DNA of 64,000 nucleotides from the NCBI RefSeq assembly GCF_000632495.1, contig NZ_JFZT01000021.1, positions 1 to 64,000 on the forward strand, given 5' to 3'. How positions within the stretch are numbered: the stretch's first letter is position 1; every line of letters starts with the position of its first letter. The notes under the pieces are model-generated. The model was not told the origin of the DNA. It did not search any database and saw nothing but the letters and a program-made list of their open reading frames with translations. A program made the translations under genes and the position numbers. This stretch comes from Candidatus Acidianus copahuensis. Its GTDB lineage: Archaea; Thermoproteota; Thermoprotei_A; Sulfolobales; Sulfolobaceae. Shown in pieces: positions 26,143 to 34,667 of this stretch.

Positions 26143-27903
26143 TTACTTTATGTCTGCCTTGTCAGTTTTATCTAGTTTTAGTTCAGCTTTTACGTCCTTT
26201 TGTAAATTTACATTTCTTGTTAATATGTTATTTCCTTGAACGTTGTTGTTAACGCTATTACTCACTTTTCTTATCATTCCATCAGCAGGTAAGGCTGTTG
26301 GTAGTTCTTCATCGGAATATCCTTCTCTTCTTAATCCATATCTTTCCATAGCTACTGTTATTACGGCCCACATTGGTATATCAGTTTCCTTAATTTTCTT
26401 ACCATAAAGTAAAGTCATAATAAGGTTATAGCCAAAGAAGATAGTTGCGAATCCTGCTAACCATCCACCTATCATTATTAACTGATAGTAGGGTTCATAA
26501 AATGCTGCCCAAGCCACTTCCCTTCTTATTAATCCGTAGAACCCTCCTATGGCAGAGGCGGATACGAAAAGGCCCATTCCAGCTTGCCATCCCCAGAAGT
26601 GAAGCCAAGATAATTTAGTGCTATACCACTCTCTTCCCCATAGATATGGTCCAACAGCATACAATACTCCTAAGAGACCTCCTACAGAATATAGAGCTAG
26701 CATAACATGAAAATGGCTAAATATCCACCCGGTATTATGGATTGTAGGATCTATAGCTTGCACTGGGTTAGTCGGCTCCGCTTGTATCCCTCCTATGATG
26801 TTCCACACAGCTGAAGCGTAGATAAATGCAAGTGCCGCATCCCACTTTAACTTTCTAGGGTCTCCTAACGTTATGAAGAACAAAAGCCATAGAGCAGCGA
26901 ATGGTATTGCTATAAGGGCAGTTGAGGTTTGTGCAAATATGTCCCTTAATATTAATGGCCATGGGTCGTCTCCAAGATGGTGAACGTATACACTGGATCC
27001 TAAAACGAAAAGTGTTGGAATTAACCATCTTGCAAACCTATAGCTATAGAGCGGTCTTTTGGCGTAAATTGGTATTACTGCTAAAGACGCTCCAGTTAAA
27101 GTATATGGGGCAAAGTATACTAAGGGATGATCTGCAAACCAGAAAAGTCCCTTCCAAACCTCAGCGTTTGGCACTCCAAATATGGTTATTCCTAATCCTC
27201 CTATTGGTGAAAGTAATGACCATATAACATCAATGAACACAGAGATGTTCGCTAACGCCATCATTATCATATCCATAACTATGAACCCTATTGCGGTTGG
27301 AACTAGCTTTCCCTTGATTCTTCCGTTAAATGAAGTACCCAAAACAGACGCCATTTCCATCCATTCACCAATAACCATAGCGGCGTATCCTATGAACCAA
27401 GTAGGAGATGCCTTCAATGGATTAAGGAATGTAAACATGTATTGATTCTGTACTCCTCCAAAATTCATCATGAACAGACCAATTGTTGCAATCCATAGTC
27501 CGGCATTAGCGATTTTAGGCCATTTTATAAGCCTGCTTCCATTCATAGCCGGTATTACGTAAAAAGACACTGCAAACACTATTGAAAAAACCGCTCCGAA
27601 AATCATATCCATAACATGATTAGTCATTGCTTGGAAGTAATATTCAGGAGTTACAACTACTGGAACTCCCGTAGAGGACAAACCTGCTTGGCTTCTTAGA
27701 ATAAGGGCAAAAGCGCCTCCTACGAATAACCAAACTACAGCGACTATGATGTTTTTTATTGTCAACATTTTATACTCCTCGCTATACAGCACCTTCATTA
27801 GGATGTTTCTCTTCTGTTCCCTGGCCTTTACTTCTTCATACTGAGCTGCCCACTCCGATAATTTTTCTCTTTCAGTCCTTCTTACCTCTTCACGGCTAGC
27901 CAT
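26143..27903 (-). CDS. foxA: heme-copper oxidase subunit I (FoxA/DoxB-like)
   Basis: The catalytic subunit of a terminal oxidase, reducing O2 to water in the cytoplasmic membrane. Ligands are all present: His96 (NHVMD, low-spin heme), CuB ligands His259 with the cross-linked Tyr263 (HPLVY) and His308-His309 (YVHHL), and the pair His397/His399 (SHFH) for the two hemes. 586 residues with a charged N-terminal extension (residues 1-45) and a polar C-terminal tail. The length and sequence type match the Acidianus DoxB/FoxA branch. Context (CbsA-like and FoxG-like genes nearby) favours FoxA; DoxB is the alternative. It convergently faces the 25287 gene. Confidence 0.8.
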   Translation of the reverse strand: MASREEVRRTEREKLSEWAAQYEEVKAREQKRNILMKVLYSEEYKMLTIKNIIVAVVWLFVGGAFALILRSQAGLSSTGVPVVVTPEYYFQAMTNHVMDMIFGAVFSIVFAVSFYVIPAMNGSRLIKWPKIANAGLWIATIGLFMMNFGGVQNQYMFTFLNPLKASPTWFIGYAAMVIGEWMEMASVLGTSFNGRIKGKLVPTAIGFIVMDMIMMALANISVFIDVIWSLLSPIGGLGITIFGVPNAEVWKGLFWFADHPLVYFAPYTLTGASLAVIPIYAKRPLYSYRFARWLIPTLFVLGSSVYVHHLGDDPWPLILRDIFAQTSTALIAIPFAALWLLFFITLGDPRKLKWDAALAFIYASAVWNIIGGIQAEPTNPVQAIDPTIHNTGWIFSHFHVMLALYSVGGLLGVLYAVGPYLWGREWYSTKLSWLHFWGWQAGMGLFVSASAIGGFYGLIRREVAWAAFYEPYYQLIMIGGWLAGFATIFFGYNLIMTLLYGKKIKETDIPMWAVITVAMERYGLRREGYSDEELPTALPADGMIRKVSNSVNNNVQGNNILTRNVNLQKDVKAELKLDKTDKADIK

Positions 27904-28005
27904 AACTCTCTTAAATTAATGAGACTTACATTAGTTAAAAAACTTTACCATTTAATCATCATATTAATTTAGTTAGTAAAATAGATATTATTTTAAAAAA
28001 AGTAA

Positions 28006-28485
28006 TTAATAAGACGAACTATTAAGCACTACATTAATATCCATTCCATTACTTAGGGATATTATATAGTTACCAGGTGATAAATTTGGTGTTGGAATTA
28101 GAACTGTCTCAAACCCCATGAATATATTATAAGTTCTCTCGTAGGCAGATACGACAGTACCATTTGGTTCTGGCACCTCTACAAGAATATAGTATTCAGG
28201 ATTTGATTCTGAAAAAGTTGAATTAAATATTCCATTTACTGTTAGCTTCTGCGTACATAGGTTATTTATACTAAATATAATTCCATAGATCCTCTCAGAC
28301 TTTATATTTCCAGAACTTGGAGAGTATATTAATATATTGAATTCACCTGATTTAAATGTGGAAAAGGATACAGATTGAGTTTTTACATACGAAAAGAATA
28401 ATTGCTTATCGAACAAACTAACTGTGAATAATATGGCAAGTAAAACGATTACTGTTAAAAAAATTGCCTTGACTTTTTTATTCAC
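28006..28485 (-). CDS. membrane-anchored extracytoplasmic protein, possible oxidase accessory subunit
   Basis: A 159-residue protein with one N-terminal helix (residues 7-27) and a beta-rich outer domain. It holds a single Cys, so no metal site is obvious. It overlaps the preceding 28478 gene by 8 bases and lies 103 bases upstream of foxA on the same strand, so it is part of the same operon (28696-26143). No family known; an oxidase assembly or structural subunit is the reasonable guess. Confidence 0.55.
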   Translation of the reverse strand: MNKKVKAIFLTVIVLLAILFTVSLFDKQLFFSYVKTQSVSFSTFKSGEFNILIYSPSSGNIKSERIYGIIFSINNLCTQKLTVNGIFNSTFSESNPEYYILVEVPEPNGTVVSAYERTYNIFMGFETVLIPTPNLSPGNYIISLSNGMDINVVLNSSSY

Positions 28486-28696
28486 GTTTGAATATCCCTC
28501 CTATCATAATTAAGGCAAGTCCTATTATAGCAAGGAATTCGCCAGCGTAGTCGATACCTCCAGGGACATAACTAAACGCATAAGGCACAGGCTTCAGTAG
28601 GCTCATAGAGTACATAACCTCTATAATTATTGCGATAGCTACTATAATGGCTCCAACAAGAATAGGACCCCACATCTTTAGATTCATTTTGGTCAT
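28478..28696 (-). CDS. small membrane protein, first gene of the oxidase operon
   Basis: About 72 residues from ATG 28696 (MTKMNLKMWGPILVG), with two membrane helices (residues 10-30 and 47-67). A longer frame reaches 28771, but the TATA box at 28711-28726 would then lie inside it, and it sits 24 bases before ATG 28696, matching a leaderless start. Small two-helix proteins accompany Sulfolobales oxidases (DoxE-like). It is translationally coupled to the 28006 gene. Confidence 0.6.
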   Translation of the reverse strand: MTKMNLKMWGPILVGAIIVAIAIIIEVMYSMSLLKPVPYAFSYVPGGIDYAGEFLAIIGLALIMIGGIFKRE

Positions 28697-28710
28697 TTTG
28701 AAGTTTGTGC

Positions 28711-28726
28711 TATAATATATATACTT
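28711..28726 (-). promoter_or_regulatory. TATA box of the oxidase subunit I operon
   Basis: On the minus strand the sequence reads AAAGTATATATATTATA, centred about 24 bases before ATG 28696. It decides the start of the small membrane protein and indicates a leaderless transcript. Confidence 0.55.
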
Positions 28727-28771
28727 TTTTCTTCTTAACTTCGTAAGTTTATTACAGAAATGGTAAATCAT

Positions 28772-30094
28772 TAATGAGTTGTGTTGTTCGTCATAGAAAA
28801 TAGCTTATTTTTAAAAAAGTAAAATATTTGTATACTTTATATGGAATTAGTAAGCGGTAATTACTTCCATGGAAATAATCAGCACTTAACTAAATAGCAA
28901 TAATATTCGTTGTTATGTAGTATAGTGTAACGTTAATTTACTAAATTAATTACTTAGATTCTTGTTCTATCATTAACGGGGTTAACCGCATCCCATATAT
29001 TATTATTAGATAGAAATCAAGTTACTTAAAAAAGGAGAAATTCCACATTATATAATTTAGAAATGCGTTTCCCCTATATTTAAACTTTTCTCTGTACGTG
29101 TTTCGTTGAAATAAGATTTTCATCATATATTCTAAGGTAAAGTTTCTCCTCCTACTACAACTGACCCATATACTCAGTTAAGATGGTTTTTCCTCTATCT
29201 AGAAAGAGGATAATAAGGATCAGTTAAAGGACTTTGTGGGTTAAAATTCAGGGATAAGAGACACTGGATTTTTTTATGGTTTTCTCTTTGTTTAATTATT
29301 CGATTTAAATATTTACAAGACGAAGTTTAATAATATTAATGGAATTCGTTCTCAAATTCTCTATATATAACATCTTTGTTAAGCTTTAGCAATAAATTAT
29401 CCATGAAAGGACGACAATAGTAAGTGCGGGATATATAAGCCAGTAGCGTAGATGCTGATCATTTCGTCTTTCTATGACCCTCTTATCAACTAGGTTAAGG
29501 TGACTGCTATCAGAAGTTCTTTCAACTCTACAGTGATTGACATACTTCATTACTCTTGGGTTAAACAGCAGATGTTTCCGTGAGAAGTCCCTCTATCTTC
29601 CACTTTCCTCTGTTGGCCACTTTTATCAGTCAAACCACTGCTAGAACATTGATCTTAGGGTCTATTCTTCCTCAAACTATAATCTGGTGTTTGTTCTAAT
29701 CAGGTATGTTAATATTTAGAAACAGTCTCTTCTTCCTAACTTAAGTAGATCAGGTGGAAGAGGACGTTTACATACGCTATAAGTAGTATAAGGGAGTTAG
29801 ATACTCATATCTCCTCTCCTTTTTTTCTTAACCTGGTCAAGGAGAATCCCAAATAAGGATTAGTTACGCTTCTCGTCTCTCTTTTTAATACCTCTTCACT
29901 ACTTAGCGTAAGATAATTCATAACCATATATTTTACTGCTTAGTTCACTTATTCTGCAAAGTATGTGAAAGGTCTCGTGCTGTTTTCCAAAATATTTTTC
30001 AATAAATAACAATAATTATCAATTTTATTTGAGTTTACTTTTGATGGAAACATAAGATTTAAAAACCATCTAATCGAAAATCTCTTGGAGAAAA
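28772..30094. other. gene-poor region; decayed transposase-like DNA at about 29400-29950
   Basis: The two halves of the oxidase cluster are separated by this 1.3 kb stretch. From 28840 an 18-codon frame follows a TATA-like sequence, but it is too short to support. From about 29400 to 29950 the DNA is less AT-rich, and the minus strand retains protein-like pieces between stops (for example NVLAVV and KWKIEGLLTET), the pattern of an old transposase. 30056-30066 (GATTTAAAAAC) is a likely TATA box for the plus-strand operon. Confidence 0.4.
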
Positions 30095-30697
30095 ATGAAG
30101 AGATCAACTGTAATAGCTCTGTTTCTGGTTTTAGTTGTGGTAGCTGTAATATCCCTAGAGGTGCAATATGATTCATACGATTATGTAGGATACAATCCAA
30201 CTAACAATGCAGGAGTAGGCGTTGTTCATGCTTCGTTTGCCAATGCACTAGGAGCATATAAAGGTCCCTATGTAGTTATCTACGTTACTGGACAACAGTG
30301 GCATTGGGACTTTTATCCTCATGACAGGACTTATACTAACTTAACAGTAGTACCAGTTGACGAGCCAGTAGTATTTGTAGTGCATAGCGTTGACGTTTTC
30401 CATGAGTTTTTTGTACAGAGCGCTACTTCCAATTTCAGTTTATTTAATTATGGAGCTGAGGCTGTTCCGGGCTACTACTCTTACATTGTCCTAGTATTTC
30501 CAAAGCCTGGGATATATCATGTGGCTTGTGCAGAGTACTGCGGAACTGCTACTACAGGATTAGGACATTCTTGGCTAGTTGGTACAATAGTTGCGACGAC
30601 TAACGCTACATATGCTTCTGAGATAACTGGTGGAGTAATGCCAGAAGGTACATGGGCTCCCAACTCAGTAAGCGGACAGGGAGTTGGAGGGTATTGA
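30095..30697 (+). CDS. heme-copper oxidase subunit II with a modified CuA site
   Basis: A 200-residue subunit II: one N-terminal helix (residues 5-22) and a cupredoxin domain outside the membrane. The CuA ligands Cys145, Glu147 and Cys149 (CAEYCG) are present, as is a His at 103, but the loop is 5 residues longer than usual (TATTG inserted before LGHSW) so the second His is 158, and the axial Met is Leu161. CuA normally accepts electrons from a donor outside the cell. In the fox-type clusters it partners subunit I and receives electrons derived from Fe2+. First gene of the plus-strand operon. Confidence 0.8.
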   Translation: MKRSTVIALFLVLVVVAVISLEVQYDSYDYVGYNPTNNAGVGVVHASFANALGAYKGPYVVIYVTGQQWHWDFYPHDRTYTNLTVVPVDEPVVFVVHSVDVFHEFFVQSATSNFSLFNYGAEAVPGYYSYIVLVFPKPGIYHVACAEYCGTATTGLGHSWLVGTIVATTNATYASEITGGVMPEGTWAPNSVSGQGVGGY

Positions 30698-30708
30698 GGT
30701 GAGGAAAA

Positions 30709-30969
30709 ATGGCAAGTAATAAAACTCCAAAAACTTTCCTTTATCTAGGTACAGTGTTAATTATATTAGGTATCATATTATTAGTAGGTGGAACAAGGAC
30801 TATCACTTATCATCAAGAAATCTTTACTGTCAATGGTATGAACCTAGCTTCTCCTCAAACTACTCCGAACTACTTTATCAATTTTATAGGTTTAGCAATT
30901 TTTCTCTTCGGTATTGGAGGTCTTGTATCACATTTTGAGTTAGCTAAAAGAGGAGGTGTAAAAGGATGA
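30709..30969 (+). CDS. small two-helix membrane protein
   Basis: An 86-residue protein with two membrane helices (residues 8-28 and 56-76) and a short outer loop. It follows subunit II by 11 bases and its stop overlaps the start of the heme b gene by 4 bases, so it is translated with both. No cofactor ligand is visible. A structural subunit of the oxidase complex is likely; no family name is secure. Confidence 0.65.
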   Translation: MASNKTPKTFLYLGTVLIILGIILLVGGTRTITYHQEIFTVNGMNLASPQTTPNYFINFIGLAIFLFGIGGLVSHFELAKRGGVKG

Positions 30970-32636
30970 ACGGTTATGCAAAACTTCTAGTTATAGGTTT
31001 AGTTGTGTTTTTAGTTATTGTAGGAATAGGATATGGATTAGATCAAGTACTTAATGCTGCAGAAGTCTCATCGAGCACAGTTACTGCATATTATGTACCC
31101 AATGCACAATTAAATGAAGGAGACCCTGGTAGTGAAATGTTTTGGCAAAGTATACCTTGGAGTACAGTGCCTCTGGTCCCCACAGTTCCTGTACCTAATG
31201 GAATCTCAGGACATACAACAACGGTTTACGTAAAGGCAGCTTGGACATATGTTGACGGCGTTCCATATATTTTTATTCTAATGAAAGCACCAGTTGTTGG
31301 ATATGAGTCATGGCAAGCATGTGCTGAAAGAATACCATCTGGACAGATTTGGCAACCATTTTCAAATGCTGGACCAGTAGGCTGGTGGGACGTTAATGTT
31401 TCATTTAGCTATTCTAATCAGTCTGTTGTCAATGTAACGTACTTAAGGCCTGATCAAGTGATTCAGTATCCTCCAGGTCAAGCAATGGCCAATCCTGTTC
31501 AAATTATTGTATTAAATCAAAGTGGAAAACTAGTAGGTGAAGTCATTGGAGCCACATTACCTAATGGTAACCCGCTTAACAATGGACAACCAGTAATAAT
31601 TCATAGTTTATCATTAAATTATAATGGCACAATGATTACTTCGCTGTCTCAATTTCTCTCTATGGGTCTTAATGATACCACATGGTCTCAATCAGCATAT
31701 AATGAATTTTATCCAGAAGATACAGCAGGTTATGTATCTTTATTCTATAACTCTACTTATATGTATCCAGAGAGGTTTGCTATAATGTGGCTTTTAGGTG
31801 GAGTTCCAAAGGATTGGACGCAAATTGCATATACACCTCACATGATGCCAGGTACTTCTGGAGCTTTATCAGCTGGTGAAGCTGAGATTTGGGTGTTAAA
31901 TAATAACCCAAGAGCGAATAATACAGCCGACTTTGGATACCCAGGGCCGACCCTTTTCAGTAGGACAACGGCACCACCTTATTACCATTATCCTCAGTAT
32001 AAGGATCCACTTAATCTAGGGTATCTGAAGAATCAAGGGATAATTGCTGATTTATATAGTAATGGTTCTTCGATATACTATATCGGTGGTCCTCCTTATC
32101 AGGGCTTTCCATATATAAATTCTAAATATATATCGACATGGCAATTCCAACAGTTTGAAGAAGGAACAAACACTACTCCAATAAATGTTACGGCTTTGTG
32201 GAATCCGTCAGTTGTTGCTACAGGCTTTAAGTTCTATAATACTCCTACAGGACCATGGATGAAGGCAGTATTTGCTAGAACTTTTACTACTTTTGGAGTT
32301 TCTGGAGGACAAGGAGAATCTCATTATCAAATACAATTAAAACCTGGAAATAGCTACTGGGTGGCCTTTGCTGTATTTCAGGGGGGATCTGGTGAATCAG
32401 TAGATTTCAAGTCTATATCGTTCTGGTGGAGAATATATATACAACCACCTTCTGGGAGCACTTCTGCCTTACTTCCTCTTTTCATTATAGGCAACTCGAT
32501 AGCAGCTCCAGCTATAGCAATAAGTTTATTCGTTAAGGGTTATTCGATGGAGAACTTAAGGTCATTCCTAATTATACCAAAGAATATAATTAAAGTAATA
32601 ACTAGAACTAGACAGTTAAAGGGTAATCATTTATGA
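30966..32636 (+). CDS. foxC: CbsA/FoxC-like heme b protein (ethylbenzene dehydrogenase gamma-type domain)
   Basis: A 556-residue protein anchored by an N-terminal helix (residues 7-25) and a C-terminal helix (about 505-530), with the bulk of it outside the cell. The large outer domain is rich in Trp, Tyr and Pro and resembles the EB_dh heme b domain; in Sulfolobus CbsA and FoxC it holds a b-type heme. It is a candidate first acceptor of electrons from Fe2+ or an outer donor. It starts in the 4-base overlap of the preceding gene and overlaps the next (CbsB-like) gene by 4 bases. The C-terminal cytoplasmic tail is basic. Confidence 0.65.
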   Translation: MNGYAKLLVIGLVVFLVIVGIGYGLDQVLNAAEVSSSTVTAYYVPNAQLNEGDPGSEMFWQSIPWSTVPLVPTVPVPNGISGHTTTVYVKAAWTYVDGVPYIFILMKAPVVGYESWQACAERIPSGQIWQPFSNAGPVGWWDVNVSFSYSNQSVVNVTYLRPDQVIQYPPGQAMANPVQIIVLNQSGKLVGEVIGATLPNGNPLNNGQPVIIHSLSLNYNGTMITSLSQFLSMGLNDTTWSQSAYNEFYPEDTAGYVSLFYNSTYMYPERFAIMWLLGGVPKDWTQIAYTPHMMPGTSGALSAGEAEIWVLNNNPRANNTADFGYPGPTLFSRTTAPPYYHYPQYKDPLNLGYLKNQGIIADLYSNGSSIYYIGGPPYQGFPYINSKYISTWQFQQFEEGTNTTPINVTALWNPSVVATGFKFYNTPTGPWMKAVFARTFTTFGVSGGQGESHYQIQLKPGNSYWVAFAVFQGGSGESVDFKSISFWWRIYIQPPSGSTSALLPLFIIGNSIAAPAIAISLFVKGYSMENLRSFLIIPKNIIKVITRTRQLKGNHL

Positions 32637-33574
32637 GCTTTGTGATCAATCTTAGAAGATATCAAAAATTTTTTTATTATCCATATATTTTTTTATTATT
32701 TATTGAACTCTTTTTTAATAGAGAATTTCTAGTTGGAGTACTTCCTCTAGGTATGGCTGGCTTATCCCTTTCCGTAACTAGGACGTTTTATTTCCTCTAC
32801 CTTATTGGCGGAGAAGCCTATGGTTTCGTATTTTTTCTTCAGTTTGCAGTTCTTATTTTGGCAATAGTATCCAGTACGCTGACTAAAATTCCTAAAGCCC
32901 TTTTATTAAGCATACTTTACTTGACAGCATTTTTTGATATAATTCATGTCTACTTTGGAATTAACAATACGTCCTTTAACTTACCTATAGGTGCGTCTTT
33001 AGCCTATGTGCTGTTAATAATAGCAACGTCCATTCTAATAATCAGAGATATTAACAAAAAACTTCTATATGTAATGATAATACCCGATATTCTCGCGTTT
33101 TCATTTTTAATTGGTTCTTGGCTTGTTGAAATGACTGGTGTATCTGAGTTTGGAGGTATAACTTCTCTCTCTGCTAGACTTATGCCCTATTCATTGCTAT
33201 CTGTGGGAGCAGTATTTGTAGCAGTTGTTGCAAGGAAAATAAATCGACTTTTCTTAGTAATTCCTCTAATTATCTCAGTTCCTTTAGCTATACTGGCTTG
33301 GTTTAATGTGGTCCCAGGCCTGGCTACAATGTTAGGCTATACCTTCCCTTATATTCTAGGAATACTCGGAGTTACTGATTGGTTCCCTCCGATATTTTTC
33401 GTTATAGCCTCCTTTGTCTTCTTTACATCATTAGGTTTGCTGAAGATTGATAAATCCCTCTCACTGCCAGTGCTAGGTCTATTAGGGGGAGCGTTAGTTT
33501 TCGACACGATCTCCTCAACCACCTACATGTTAATGCCCTTAATAGCAGTTGTATTAGGTTCGCTGAGCAAATAA
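32633..33574 (+). CDS. polytopic membrane protein, CbsB-like partner
   Basis: A 313-residue protein with about 9 membrane helices. It overlaps the heme b gene by 4 bases, the same arrangement as cbsA-cbsB in Sulfolobus, so it is read as its membrane partner (FoxD-like is the matching name). His and charged residues inside helices are few; a heme or quinone site is not obvious. It would hold the outer heme b domain near the membrane and help pass electrons. Confidence 0.6.
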   Translation: MSFVINLRRYQKFFYYPYIFLLFIELFFNREFLVGVLPLGMAGLSLSVTRTFYFLYLIGGEAYGFVFFLQFAVLILAIVSSTLTKIPKALLLSILYLTAFFDIIHVYFGINNTSFNLPIGASLAYVLLIIATSILIIRDINKKLLYVMIIPDILAFSFLIGSWLVEMTGVSEFGGITSLSARLMPYSLLSVGAVFVAVVARKINRLFLVIPLIISVPLAILAWFNVVPGLATMLGYTFPYILGILGVTDWFPPIFFVIASFVFFTSLGLLKIDKSLSLPVLGLLGGALVFDTISSTTYMLMPLIAVVLGSLSK

Positions 33575-33619
33575 AGTAAAGTTTATAAGTCTTTTTTTAT
33601 ATAAAATATTCGAGTTAAA

Positions 33620-33817
33620 ATGGCTGAAATAAAGTTTGCTAGAAGAGTTTTAGGTGCAGTTGTTGCTGCTATAGGAGTAGCAACCTGGGTTGCAGATATT
33701 TTTCTAATTCAAACTATGCCGTATACAGAGTATGCAAATGACTCCTTAGTCGCAATGGTTCCTCTAGCAGGGGCTGTACTAGTTGCTGGAGGTACTCTGT
33801 TGGGGTTATGGAGTTGA
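33620..33817 (+). CDS. small membrane protein
   Basis: 65 residues with two hydrophobic segments (residues 8-28 and 42-62), like small oxidase subunits. It begins 45 bases after the CbsB-like gene, with its own TATA-like T/A-rich region (TTTATAAG at 33580), and overlaps the next gene by 10 bases. The family is unknown to me. Its place in the operon and the translational overlap support it as a real gene. Confidence 0.6.
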   Translation: MAEIKFARRVLGAVVAAIGVATWVADIFLIQTMPYTEYANDSLVAMVPLAGAVLVAGGTLLGLWS

Positions 33818-34416
33818 GATCAGAGGATAGGTACTTGATTCTGGGATTAGTGTTGATAGCATCGTCAGTGAATCCTTTTTCTCAATATTTATACGGGACT
33901 CTAGAGTTAGCTAAGTTTTCCTTTGATATGTTGCTAGTCTGGGGTTCAGGACTATTGGGAATATGGTTATATAAATTACTATATAACAAAGGGGGAAAAG
34001 TGACCAGTGCTGTTCTTTCCTTTAACTATTCAACCAAAGGCATATTATTTGTCTGGATAATCGCTGGATCAATAGTTACCTACTGGTATATTCCCGGTCC
34101 CTTTGATTATAGTGTTATTAATATGGTTGGCAGGTCTCTTCAGATAATTTCGTTTATTGTCGCAGGTATTATTGCAGGTCTGGGGTGGGAAGCTATGAGC
34201 AACGCGTGGAGAAGTATAACTTTATTTTCAATGTTTAGTATGATGGCTGCAGTAGCTGAAATATTCCTCGAGATGGCTAGCTATTACTCTACTAATTATT
34301 ACCCTGCTTACTCATCTATTCAGCTTGTTTACACCTCATATGCGTTATTCGCAATGGCTGCAGTCCCTTCAACCTACTATATGGTAAAGATTCTTAAGGA
34401 CCTTGATTTATTCTGA
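33808..34416 (+). CDS. polytopic membrane protein, unknown
   Basis: A 202-residue protein with six membrane helices. It overlaps the 65-residue gene by 10 bases. Few charged residues lie inside the helices and there are no cysteines, so no cofactor can be assigned. It belongs to the same plus-strand oxidase cluster, and the cluster's pattern (several small polytopic proteins) suggests a structural role. Confidence 0.6.
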   Translation: MELRSEDRYLILGLVLIASSVNPFSQYLYGTLELAKFSFDMLLVWGSGLLGIWLYKLLYNKGGKVTSAVLSFNYSTKGILFVWIIAGSIVTYWYIPGPFDYSVINMVGRSLQIISFIVAGIIAGLGWEAMSNAWRSITLFSMFSMMAAVAEIFLEMASYYSTNYYPAYSSIQLVYTSYALFAMAAVPSTYYMVKILKDLDLF

Positions 34417-34504
34417 AATATTTTAAATAAAATTAAAATTGTCTTTTTTTCCTTAGTAAACCTTTTATACTTTCTTCATTAACATTTATAATGAGGTATA
34501 GCAT

Positions 34505-34666
34505 ATGGCTATATTCGAATCGCAGGCTATGCTATGGGAAATAGGCTTTTTGTTGATGGCTTTAATATATCCTATATGGTTTATATTGCTAATTGTAAAA
34601 GCCGATAAGGATAAACAAGTCGAGTTCAACGATCTCTTAAGGCAAGAAGCGGACCAAGGGGTATAA
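34505..34666 (+). CDS. 53-residue single-helix membrane protein
   Basis: A gene of 53 codons (ATG 34505 to TAA 34664). The product starts with MAIFESQAMLWEIGFLL, has one membrane helix (residues 12-33), then a charged cytoplasmic tail (KADKDKQVEFNDLLRQE). It ends one base before the ATG of the 620-residue gene, so the two are cotranslated. Likely TATA box TTTTATAC (34463-34470). Small one-helix subunits such as CcoQ play this role in other oxidases. Function unknown. Confidence 0.6.
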   Translation: MAIFESQAMLWEIGFLLMALIYPIWFILLIVKADKDKQVEFNDLLRQEADQGV

Positions 34667-34667
34667 G

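Noticed and set aside
26143..27903. Naming subunit I firmly as DoxB
   Set aside because: DoxB is nearly the same length and type, but the neighbouring heme b and Fe-S genes favour a fox context; neither is proven from sequence alone.
28840..28896. 18-codon frame after a TATA-like sequence
   Set aside because: Too short and without features to be supported as a gene.
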